The notes beneath the pieces were generated by a model. That model was not told the DNA's origin and made no database searches. It saw only the letters and a program-made list of their open reading frames with translations. Below are positions 12,206 to 22,189 of a stretch of 64,000 bases of DNA, in pieces; the stretch's first letter is position 1; each line of letters starts with the position of its first letter. The stretch lies in the NCBI GenBank assembly GCA_949152475.1, contig OX424564.1, forward strand, positions 40,360,165 through 40,424,164, in the 5' to 3' direction. This DNA is from Terebella lapidaria. Taxonomy: Eukaryota > Annelida > Polychaeta > Terebellida > Terebellidae. Both the position numbers and the translations under genes were made by a program.

Positions 12206-13358
12206 TTAGGCCAAGGGCCAAAGATATGTTACCGGACAATGTTTAATATTTTAGGTGTTAGCCAGGTCACTGGTTGAATTCAAGGTCAAGAGAATATTCA
12301 GCATATATAACATTAAGCATATATCATGTCCACAGTTGATTGCTAAGCTGTAAGTTCAATAATCAGAGAGATATTAGCAATTTTATGCTGTAGCCTTGAA
12401 AATGAAGGTGCAAAGGTCAAATTCAAGGTCATCAAAATATTCAGTGTATATCATTTTCTATATCATGTATATCATGTCCACAATTGATTCCCAAGCCATA
12501 CAGTCAATAAAGGAGCAAGATATGAGCCAGTTTGTCCTTGGACCTTGGAAATGAGGTCAGAGGTCAAATCAAGGTCACGAGAATATTCAGCATATATCAT
12601 TTCCTATATGTCCACAATTGATTCCTAAGCTGTAAAATCGATAATAAGTGAGATATTAGCCATTTTGTCCTGTGACCTTGAAAATGAGGTCAAAGGTCAA
12701 ATTCAAGGTCATGACAATAATCTGCATATATCATTTCCTATATGTTCATAATTGATTGCTAAGCTGTAAAGTCGATAATAAGCGAGATATAAGCCATTTT
12801 GTCCTGTGACCTTGAAAATGAGGTCGAAGGTCAAATTCAAGGTCATCAGAATATTCAGCATATATCATTTCCTATATGTCCACAATTGATTCCTAAGCTG
12901 TAGAGTCGATAATAAGCGAGATATAAGCCATTTTGTGCTCTGACCTTGAGACTGAGGTCAGAGGTCAAATTCAAGGTCACGAGAATATTCAGAATATATC
13001 ATTTCCTATATCTCCACAATTGATTCCTAAGCTGTAGAGTCGATAATAAGCGAGATATAAGCCATTTTGTGCTCTGACCTTGAAAGTGAGGTCAGAGGTC
13101 AAATTCAAGGTCACGAGAATATTCAGCATATATCATTTCCTATAGGTCCACAATTGATTCCTAGTCTCTAATCTCAATATCAAGTGAGATATTAGGCATA
13201 ATGTGTCCCATTATAAAGCATAGGAGAATTTAACATGGGAAAGTCCCATTTGAGCCGAGTTTGGGCCAAAATGGCCCACTTCGAGCGATTCAAGTGTAAC
13301 GAAATTTATAGACATCATAGGAGTACATATGAGGAGTGTTATTTATCAAAAAGAAAAA

Positions 13359-15288
13359 TTAGCCCAAGGGCTAAGAAAGGTTACCGGACAATATATATTT
13401 TAGATATTAGTATTTTGTCCTGTGACCTTGAAAATAAGGTCATTGGTTAATTCAAGGACATGATAATATTCGGCATATGTCATTTCTAGTATGTCCACAA
13501 TTGATTCCTAAGCTGTGAAGTCAATAATAAGCGAGATATTAGCCATCATGTCCTGTCACCTTGAAAATGAGGTCAAAGGTCGAATTCAAGGTCATAGCAA
13601 TATTCAGCTTATATCATTTCCTATATGTTCATAATTGATTCTCAAGCTGTAAAGTCGATAAGAAGCGAGATATTAGCCACTTTTCCTGTGACCTTGAAAA
13701 TGAGGTCAAAGGTCAAATTCAAGGTCATTAGAATATTCGGCATATATCATTTCCTATATGTCCACAATTGATTCCTAAGCTGTAAAGTCAATAATAGGCG
13801 AGATATTAGCCATTTTGTGCTCTGACCTTGAAACTGAAGTCAGAGGTCAAATTCAAGGTCACGGGAATATTCAGCATATATCATTTCCTTTATGTCCACA
13901 ATTGATCCTTAAGCTGTAAAATCGATAATAAGGGAGATATTAGCCATTTTGTTCTGTAACCTTGAAAATGAGGTCAAACGTCAAATTCAAGGTCATCAGA
14001 TTATTCGGCATGTATCATTTCCCATATGTCAACAATTGATTCCTAGGCTGTAAAGTTGATAATAAGCGAGGTATTAGACATTTTGTGCTCTGACCTTGAA
14101 ACCGAGGTCAGAGGTCAAATTCAAGGTCACGAGAATATTCAGCATATATCATTTCCTATATGTCCACAATTGATCCCTAAGCTGTAAAATCGATAATAAG
14201 TGAGATATTAGCCATTTTGTTCTGTGACCTTGAAAATGAAGTCAAACGTCAAATTCAAGGTCATCAGATTATTCGGCATGTATCATTTCCTATATGTCCA
14301 CAATTGATTCCTAGGCTGTAAAGTTGATAATAAGCAAGATATTAGACATTTTGTGCTCTGACCTTGAAACCGAGGTCAGAGGTCAAATTCAAGGTCACAA
14401 GAATATTCAGCATATATCATTTCCTATATGTCCACAATTGATTCCTAGTCTCTAATCTCAATATTACGTGAGATATTAAGCTTAATGTGTCCCATTATAA
14501 AGCATAGGAGAATTTAACATGGGAAAGTCCCATTTGGGTGGAGTTTGGGCCCAAAGTAGCCCACTTCGAGCGATTCAAGGGCAACGAAATTTATACATGT
14601 CACAGGGGTACATATGAGGAGTGTTATGCATCAACAAGAACAAAAGTTACTGAACAGATTTTGAGAAAACGACCGTCAAAATCGAAAATTGGTCATTTTT
14701 TAAAGAAAACGGCCGCTCTGACCTTGAGACTGAGGTCAGAGGTCGAATTCAAGATCACGAGAATATTCAGCATATATCATTTCCTATATGTCCACAATTG
14801 ATTCCTAGTCTCTAATCTCAATATTAAGTGAGATATTAGGCATAATGTGTCCCATTATAAAGCATAGGAGAATTTAACATGGGAAAGTCCCATTTGGGCC
14901 GAGTTTGGGCCAAAATGGCCCACTTCGAGCGATTCAAGCGCAACGAAATTTATAGACATCATAGAAGTACATATGAGGAGTGTTATGTATCAAAAAGAAA
15001 AAAAGTTACTGAACAGATTTTGAGAGAATGGCCGCCAAAGTCCAAAATCAGGCATTTTTCGTCGAAAATGGCCGCCATTTTGAAAAAAATGCGGAAATCA
15101 GAAAACTAAAAAAAACCTTTCCTGGAAATATTTTTAAGTATTTTTGTGCAAAATTTCAGAAAGATCGGACCATATACTTTAAAGATAAAAATGTGAACGG
15201 ACGAACGCCGGACGGACGACGGACGCCGGACGCCGGACGCAACGCCATGCCAATAGGTTATCGGACCATAGGTCCGGTAACCTAAAAA
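13359..15288 (-). mobile_element. F1 element nested in 12206-17236
   Basis: Start TTAGCCCAAGGGCTAA within AAAAAGAAAAA; end CCTAAAAA followed by GTTACTGAACAG, restoring the host site. It contains about eight 134-bp units, two copies of the far-end module in series (about 14518 and 14878), and a GGAC-rich microsatellite at 15196-15240. Confidence 0.8.
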
Positions 15289-15399
15289 AGTTACTGAACA
15301 GATTTTGAGAAAATGGCCGCCAAAGTCCAAAATCAGGCATTTTTCGTCGAAAACGGCCGCCATTTTGAAAAAAATGCGAAAATCAAAAAACTAAAAAAA

Positions 15400-17083
15400 T
15401 TAGCCCAAGGGCTAAGAAAGGTTACCGGACAATATACATTTTAGATATTAGCCTTTTGTCCAGTGACCTTGAAAATAATTTTTCAACAAATATATCACTT
15501 CTAGTATGTCCACAATAAATTCCTAAGCTGTAAAGTCGATAATAAGTGAGATATTAGCCATTCTGTGATCGGTGATGTGACCTAGAAATTGAGGTCAAAG
15601 TTCAAGTTCATGAAAAGATTCAGTATATATCATTCCTCTATATTCGCAATTGATTCCTAAGCTGTAAAGATGATAATAAGCGACATATTAGCCATTTTGT
15701 TCTCTGACCTTGAAAATTGGATCAAAGGTCAAATTCTAGATCACCAAAATATTCAGCATACATCATTTCCTATATGTTCACTATGGACCCCTAAGCTGTG
15801 AATTTGATAATAAGAGAGATATAAACCATTTTGTATTCTGACCTTGAAAATAAAATGACTGGCCTTGAAATTTAGGTCAAAGGTCAAATTCAAGGTCATG
15901 AGAATATTCAGAATATATCATTTCCTATATGTTCACAATTGATTCCTAAGTTGTAAAGTTGATAATAAGCAAGATATTAGCCATTTTGTCCTGTTGACCT
16001 TGAAAATGAGGTCAAAAGTAAAATTCAAGGTCACTAGAATATTCAGCATATATCATTTCCTATATGTTCACAATTGATTCATAAGGCGTAAAGTCACTAA
16101 TAAGCAAGATATTGGCCATTTTGTCCTGTGACCTTGAAAATGAGGTCAAAGGTCAAATTCAAGGTCACAAAAATATTCAGCATATATCATTTCCTATATG
16201 TTCACAATTGATTCCTAAGCTGTAAGGTTGATAATAAGCGAGATATTAGCAATTTTGTCCTGTGACCTTGGGAATGAGGTCAAGGTCAAATTCGAGGTCA
16301 TGAGAAAATTCAGCATATCATTTCCTATATGTTCACAATGAATTCCTAAGCTGTAAAGTCGATAATAAGCGAGATATTAGCCATTTTGTCATGTGACCTT
16401 GAAAATGAGGTCAAAGGTCAAATTCAAGGTCATGAGAATATTCGGCATATATCATTTCCTATATGTTCACAATTGAATCCTAAGCTGTAAAGTCGATAAT
16501 AAGCGAGATATTAGCCATTTTGTCATGTGACCTTGAAAATGAGGTCAAAGGTCAAATTCAAGGTCACGACAATATTCAGCATATATCATTTCCTATATGT
16601 CCACAATTGATTCCTAGTCTCTAATCTCAATATTAAGTGAGATATTAGGCTTAATGTGTCCCATTATAAAGCATAGGAGAATTTAACATGGGAAAGTCCC
16701 ATTTGGGCCGAGTTTGGGCCCAAAATGGCCCACTTCGAGCGATTCAAGGGCAACGAAATTTAAACATGTCACAGAGGTACATATGAGGAGTGTTATGCAT
16801 GAATAAGAAAAAAAGTTACTGAACAGATTTTGAGAAAACGACAGCCAAAGTCCAAAATTGGCCATTTTTCGACGAAAACGGCCGCCATTTTGAAATAATT
16901 GCGAAAATCAAAAAACTAAAAAATACCTCCCTCTCGAAATATTTTTAGGCATTTTTGTGCAAAATTTCAGAAAGATTCAATCGTAAACTTTAAAGATAAA
17001 AATGTAGACGGACGACGACGGACGACGACGGACGCAAGGCCACGGCAATAGGTTATCGGACCAAAGGTCCGGTAACCTAAAAA
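15400..17083 (-). mobile_element. F1 element nested in 12206-17236
   Basis: Start TTAGCCCAAGGGCTAA within AAAACTAAAAAA; end CCTAAAAA at 17083, followed by TACCTCC, which is the normal continuation of the host module. It has a leader like 3344 but without the coding-like insert, then about seven 134-bp units and the far-end module. Confidence 0.8.
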
Positions 17084-17236
17084 TACCTCCTTCTTGAATT
17101 ATTTTTAAGTATTTTTGTGCAAAATTTCGGAAAAATTCGCCTGTAAACAAAAAAGATAAAAATGTGGACGACGACGGACGACGGACGCAACGCCATGCCA
17201 ATAGGGTATCGGACAATAGGTCCGGTAACCTAAAAA

Positions 17237-17333
17237 TGTGAACGGACGGACGGACGCTGGACGACGGACGCCGGACGCCGGACGCAACACCATGGCAATA
17301 GGTCATCGGACCAAAGGTCCGGTAACCTAAAAA
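17237..17333 (-). mobile_element. F1 far end of the outermost nested element
   Basis: Resumes at TGTGAACGGACGG after the nested block and ends CCTAAAAA at 17333. Three F1 far ends (17083, 17236, 17333) therefore close within 250 bp. The right flank TTCTGCT is the sequence that follows the A run in F2 elements. Confidence 0.75.
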
Positions 17334-17600
17334 TTCTGCTAAAACCATAAAGGCATTTCTGCCGAAATGCCTTAATAAAAATTTAGGTGAAGGTCGAATT
17401 TCACCCAACATACCTCTAAGACATGTTTGATTAAGGCATGGGGTCTGAAAATAATAAATACAAAATACTGACTTCAGCAAAAACTCTCATCAGTTCAAGG
17501 TGAAAATCCATCCTTAATACCCCTATGACATGTTTGTCCAGCTCAACAGGTCCGGAAATGAATCCATAAAGGCATTTTGGCAGAAAGGCCTTGATAAACT
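17334..17600 (-). mobile_element. F2 relic (far end plus decayed repeats)
   Basis: 17334-17375 matches the F2 far end (AAAGGCATTTCTGCCGAAAT then GCCTTAA). Beyond it, up to about 17600, are diverged F2-like phrases such as AGACATGTTTG and AAGGCATTTTGGCAG. The F1 block appears to have inserted in the A run of this older F2. Confidence 0.6.
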
Positions 17601-17763
17601 TTTACAACCTGAATATCACTACTATATTCCTATTTCATTGTTTTGTAATAATGTTTTGTTGTCCATTCACTATGCCAGAATGACCAGGTAATGACATTTT
17701 AAGTCTAGTGTGTGTGTGTTGTAATTGCAAGGATTAACACGCTGTTGCACAGGGCGGACCCAC
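17601..17763. other. CTNNBL1 intron, no feature seen
   Basis: Unique-looking intron with a short TG run at about 17709-17720. No exon or element borders seen. Confidence 0.6.
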
Positions 17764-17855
17764 CTTGATACGCCGGAGTAGCCACTGCATGACTCCCTGC
17801 TGTGCGATGTCTGTACACGCCTCCGGCCGTGTGTCTGTGATGTTCTCCAGGATTG
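17764..17855 (-). CDS. CTNNBL1: CTNNBL1 internal exon (c), armadillo-repeat region
   Basis: A 92-bp exon: two bases completing Ala, then 30 codons. The peptide is ILENITDTRPEACTDIAQQG then VMQWLLRRIK; human CTNNBL1 has IVENMAEFRPEMCTEGAQQG then LLQWLLKRLK. The donor on the minus strand is AAG/GTGGGT. The acceptor is CCACCACCAG, preceded by an unbroken run of 19 C (19 G on the plus strand at 17864-17882) that stands in for the usual polypyrimidine tract. The next exon, expected to begin near the family's AKMPFD, is not in the remaining 17.7 kb, so the following intron is at least that long. Confidence 0.93.
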
Positions 17856-17863
17856 CTGGTGGT

Positions 17864-17882
17864 GGGGGGGGGGGGGGGGGGG
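17864..17882 (+). repeat. G19 homopolymer (C19 in the CTNNBL1 transcript)
   Basis: An uninterrupted run of 19 G on the plus strand, 8 bases beyond the exon border at 17855. In the minus-strand transcript it is a pure C tract in the position of the polypyrimidine tract of the acceptor. Its length is probably unstable and may be mis-called in the assembly. Confidence 0.9.
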
Positions 17883-18044
17883 TAGCGGGAACAATGGTCA
17901 AACATTAAATATAACTATTCTATACTGACACTAGTCAAGTGACGCAACAACACTTCCCATTTAATCAAACATGCAGCAAACAATGTAATTACATCAAATT
18001 GCAAGCAAACACATCTTCCTACTTATCAAATAGTTACTGAGGCT

Positions 18045-18384
18045 TAAATAGGAAGTTTAAACCTTGTTTAAAACCAGTATTTATTACATCTCTACCTCTA
18101 TAATAAACACTTTGGGTAATCTTACCCTGACATTCATAGAAGAGGAGAGGATTGAATGTCACATTCAAATTTTCTGAGGGAATTTTGTGACATTAATCCT
18201 TAACTTTTTGGAAAAAATTTACCCAGTATCCCCTCAGATTCCATGCGGTGATTTTTCATTACAGTCACATGACGCCATTATTTTGCCCCGTTAAGGCGGA
18301 GGTGGGCGGGCACTCTTAGTGTTTATTTTAGAGGTAGGTATGTTATAAATACTGGTTTTAAACAAGGTTAAAACTTCCTATTTA
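18045..18384. mobile_element. Foldback MITE-like element with ~70-bp inverted arms
   Basis: The arm TAAATAGGAAGTTTAAACC...AATAAACACT (18045-about 18116) is repeated inverted at about 18317-18384 with few mismatches. The centre carries GAATGTCACATTC and CATGCGGTGATTTTTCAT. A partial inverted copy of the centre and one arm is at about 53616-53860. The phrase CCTCTATAATAAACACTTTGG occurs again at about 18399-18420, so the element border may extend beyond the arms. Confidence 0.65.
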
Positions 18385-18715
18385 TGTCCATACCCAAACC
18401 TCTATAATAAACACTTTGGATTATACTAGTATCAGAATAACCACAGGCGGAGGGCTCAACCTCTGATATGCCGGTTTCATCATAGGGGATTTTGGGTCCA
18501 AAATGCACTACAAGTAGCATTTAAATGAGTATTTTCTTTATATTTATAGGCAAAAATTCCTTTAAATTACACCAAATTACATGCATTTTATCGGAAATGC
18601 CAAAAATAAGTCATAAATCAGGTGAAGCTCATAACCACCTTGATGCACGTGAAGGCGAGCAGGGGTCTCTCGAGGTGTCTTTCCTCCAGCAGACAGACAG
18701 AAAAACTAGCTCAAG
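18385..18715. other. CTNNBL1 intron, unassigned sequence
   Basis: Unique-looking DNA between the MITE and the F1 start at 18716. A short open frame begins near 18525, but it has no recognisable product and runs into the F1 element. Confidence 0.5.
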
Positions 18716-20148
18716 GGCTAAGAAAGGTTACCGGACAATGTTTTACATTTTATATATTAGCCATTTTGTCCCGAGACCTTGACAACAAGGTCAAATTCAA
18801 GGTCACAAGAATATTCAGCATATATCATTTCATGTCCACAATTGATTCCTAAGCTGCAAAATCGACAATGAGCAAGATATTAACCATTTTGTGTTCTGAC
18901 CATGGAGATGAGATCAAATTCAAGGTCATGAGAATATTCAGCATATATCATTTCCTATAATGATATAATGATATATGCTCAATTGATTGCAAAGCTGTGA
19001 GTTCGATAATAAACGAGATATTAACCATTTGTACTTTGACCTTGAAAATGAGGTCAAATGTCAAATTCAAGGTCATGACAATATTCAGCATTTATCGTTT
19101 ACTATTTGTTCACAATTGCTTCCTTAGCTGTAAAAATGATAATAAGCGAGATATTAGCCATTTTATGCTCTGACCTTGAAAATCAGGTCGAAGGTCAAGT
19201 TCAAGGTCATGACAAGATTCAGTATATATATATCACTTTCTACATGTGCACAATTGATTCTAAGCTGCAAATTTGATAATAAGCGATATATTAGCCATTT
19301 AATGCTCTGACCTTGAAAATGAGATCAAAGGCCAAGATCAAGGTCATGAAAATCTTCAGCATATATCACTTCCTACATGGCCCCAATTGATTTGTAAGCT
19401 GTAAAGTCGATGATAAGTGAGATTTTAGCCATTTTTTCCTATGACCTTGAAAATGGAGAACAAGGTCAAATTCAAAATCATCAGAATATTCGGCGTATAT
19501 CATTTCCTATACATCCACAACTGATTTTCTAACCTGTGAAGTCGATAATAAGCGAGATATTAGCCATTTTGTGCTCTTGACTTTGAAAATTAGGTCAGAG
19601 GTCAAATTCAAGGTCACGGGAATATTCGGCATATATCATTTCCTATATGTCCACAATTGATCCCTAAGCTGTAGAATCGATAATAAGTGAGATATTAGCC
19701 ATTTTGTCCTGCGACCTTGAAAATGAGGTCAAAGGTCAAATTCAAGGTCATGACAATAATCTGCATATATCATTTCCTATATGTTCATAATTGATTCCTA
19801 AGCTGTAAAGTCGATAAGAAGAGAGATATTAGCCATTTTGTCCTGTGACTTCGAAAATGAGGTCAAAGGTCAAATTCAAAGTCATGAGAATATTCGGCAT
19901 ATATCATTTCCTATATGTCCACAGTTGATTTCTAATCTGTAAAGTCGATAATAAGCGAGATATTAGCTATTTTGTGGTCTGACCTTGAAACTGAGGTCAG
20001 AGGTCAAATTCAAGGTCACAAGAATATTCAGCATATATCATTTCCTATATGTCCACAATTGATTTCTAGTGTCTAATCTCAATATTGAGTGAGATATTAG
20101 GCATAATGTGTCCCATTATAAAGCATAGGAGAGTTTAACATAAAAAAA
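18716..20148 (-). mobile_element. F1 element with CTAG terminus and 134-bp array
   Basis: Starts CTAGCTCAAGGGCTAAG instead of TTAGCCC, then GGTTACCGGAC; this variant ties the TTAG ends of F1 to the CTAG ends of F2-F4. About ten 134-bp units follow, more diverged than elsewhere. It ends at TTTAACATAAAAAAA, where the next F1 (20149) is inserted. From 19859 it is also part of the triplicated block. Confidence 0.75.
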
Positions 20149-21590
20149 TTAGGCCAAGGGCCAAAGATAGGTTACCGGACAATGTTTAATATTTTAGGTA
20201 TTAGCCAGGTCACTGGTTGAATTCAAGGTCAAGAGAATATTCAGCATATATAACATTAAGCATATATCATGTCCACAGTTGATTGCTAAGCTGTAAGTTC
20301 AATAATCAGAGAGAGATTAGCAATTTTATGCTGTAGCCTTGAAAATGAAGGGGCAAAGGTCAAATTCAAGGTCATCAAAATATTCAGTGTATATCATTTT
20401 CTATATCATGTATATCATGTCCACAATTGATTCCCAAGCCATACAGTCAATAGAGGAGCAAGATATGAGCCAGTTTGTCCTTGGACCTTAGAAATGAGGT
20501 CAGAGGTCAAATTCAAGGTCACGAGAATATTCAGCATATATCATTTCCTATATGTGCACAATTGATTCCTAAGCTGTAAAATCGATAATAAGTGAGATAT
20601 TAGCCATTTTGTCCTGTGACCTTGAAAATGAGGTCAAAGGTCAAATTCAAGGTCATGACAATAATCTGCATATATCATTTCCTATATGTTCATAATTGAT
20701 TGCTAAGCTGTAAAGTCGATAACAAGCGAGATATTAGCCATTTTGTCCTGTGACCTTGAAAATGAGGTCGAAGGTCAAATTCAAGATCATCAGAATATTC
20801 AGCATATATCATTTCCTATATGTCCACAATTGATTCCTAAGCTGTAGAGTTGATAATAAGCGAGATATAAGCCATTTTGTGCTCTGACCTTACTGAGGTC
20901 AGAGGTCAAATTCAAGGTCACGAGAATATTCAGAATATATCATTTCCTATATGTCCACAATTGATTCCTAAGCTGTAGAGTCGATAATAAGCGAGATATA
21001 AGCCATTTTGTGCTCTGACCTTGAAAGTGAGGTCAGAGGTCAAATTCAAGGTCACGAGAATATTCAGCATATATCATTTCCTATAGGTCCACAATTGACT
21101 CCTAGTCTCTAATCTCAATATCAAGTGAGATATTAGGCATAATGTGTCCCATTATAAAGCATAGGAGAATTTAACATGGGAAAGTCCCATTTGAGCCGAG
21201 TTTGGGCCAAAATGGCCCACTTCGAGCGATTCAAGCGCAACGAAATTTATAGACATCATAGCAGTACATATGAGGAGTGTTATTTATCAAAAAGAAAAAA
21301 AGTTACTGAACAGATTTTGAGAAAATGGCCGCCAAAGTCCAAAATCAGGCATTTTTCGTCGAAAACGGCCGCCATTTTGAAAAAAATGCGAAAATCAAAA
21401 AACTAAAAAATACCTCCTTCTTGAATTATTTTTAAGTATTTTTGTGCAAAATTTCAGAAATATTCGCCTGTAAACAAAAAAGATAAAAATGTGGACGACG
21501 ACGGACGACGACGGACGACGACGGACGACGGACGCCGGACGCAACGCCATGCCAATAGGTTATCGGACCATAGGTCCGGTAACCTAAAAA
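20149..21590 (-). mobile_element. F1 element with a proven empty site
   Basis: 1442 bp, from TTAGGCCAAGGGCC to CCTAAAAA. The equivalent positions in copies 2 and 3 (27451-27461 and 30682-30692) read CATAAAAAAATTAGCCC with no insertion. Comparison shows the insertion lies at the border of an A run and TTAG; five A are present on the far side, either duplicated or part of the element end. It contains about seven 134-bp units and the conserved module with an intact 76-codon frame (21176-21406). Confidence 0.88.
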
Positions 21591-22189
21591 TTAGCCCAAA
21601 GGCTAAGACAGGTTACCGGACAATTTTGGTTTGGCCATGGCAGCATTGGCAGGTAACAGACCTTGAGATTTACCAATCAAGGTTCGCAGTGTGAACAAAT
21701 GACCTTGAGATTTACCAATCAAGGTCGTCCGTGTGAACTTCGATGTCACCATTACATGTTCATAATACAAAGATATATCTGGGTGGAATCGTTTAGGCCG
21801 CTCAGGTCAATTTACACATTACGAGTCAGACATTTGGCACTCAAGGTCATCTGATGTCAAGATCAAGGTCATCATTAGTTGTGCCATATATGTCTTGCTA
21901 TATGTTCATAATGCAAACATGAGTTCTATCTGCAAGCATTTCATCTATAGAGGCAAATCTGGGCATTTTTGACCCCAAAATGGCTGTTCTGACCTTTCAA
22001 GGTCATCGAAGGTCAAATTCAAGGTCACCACACAAATCGCCATATATGACTTCCCATTTGAAAGTACCAATTTCTAAGCTGTATCTTCAAGTGTTCTATG
22101 AGAACAGTCCTGACAGCTCCCATTATGAAGGAAAAAAGTGCCGAAAATTTTCTAAGTCCAAAATTTTTTTCAAAGGGTGAAAATCATGG

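Larger units (their letters stand above)
12206..17236 (-). mobile_element. F1 element holding two nested F1 elements
   Basis: Starts TTAGGCCAAGGG inside AAAGATAAAA/TGTGAACGG and ends CCTAAAAA at 17236, followed by TGTGAACGG, so both halves of the site are visible. Inside it, 13359-15288 and 15400-17083 are complete F1 elements inserted at A runs of its own far-end module. Removing them leaves an ordinary F1 of about 1.4 kb. Confidence 0.8.

Noticed and set aside
18525-18782. Possible exon of a second gene (frame open into an F1 element)
   Set aside because: No recognisable peptide, and the frame runs into mobile-element sequence. A donor-like CATCAAGGTGG on the minus strand has no supporting frame, and the known CTNNBL1 exons are contiguous without it.
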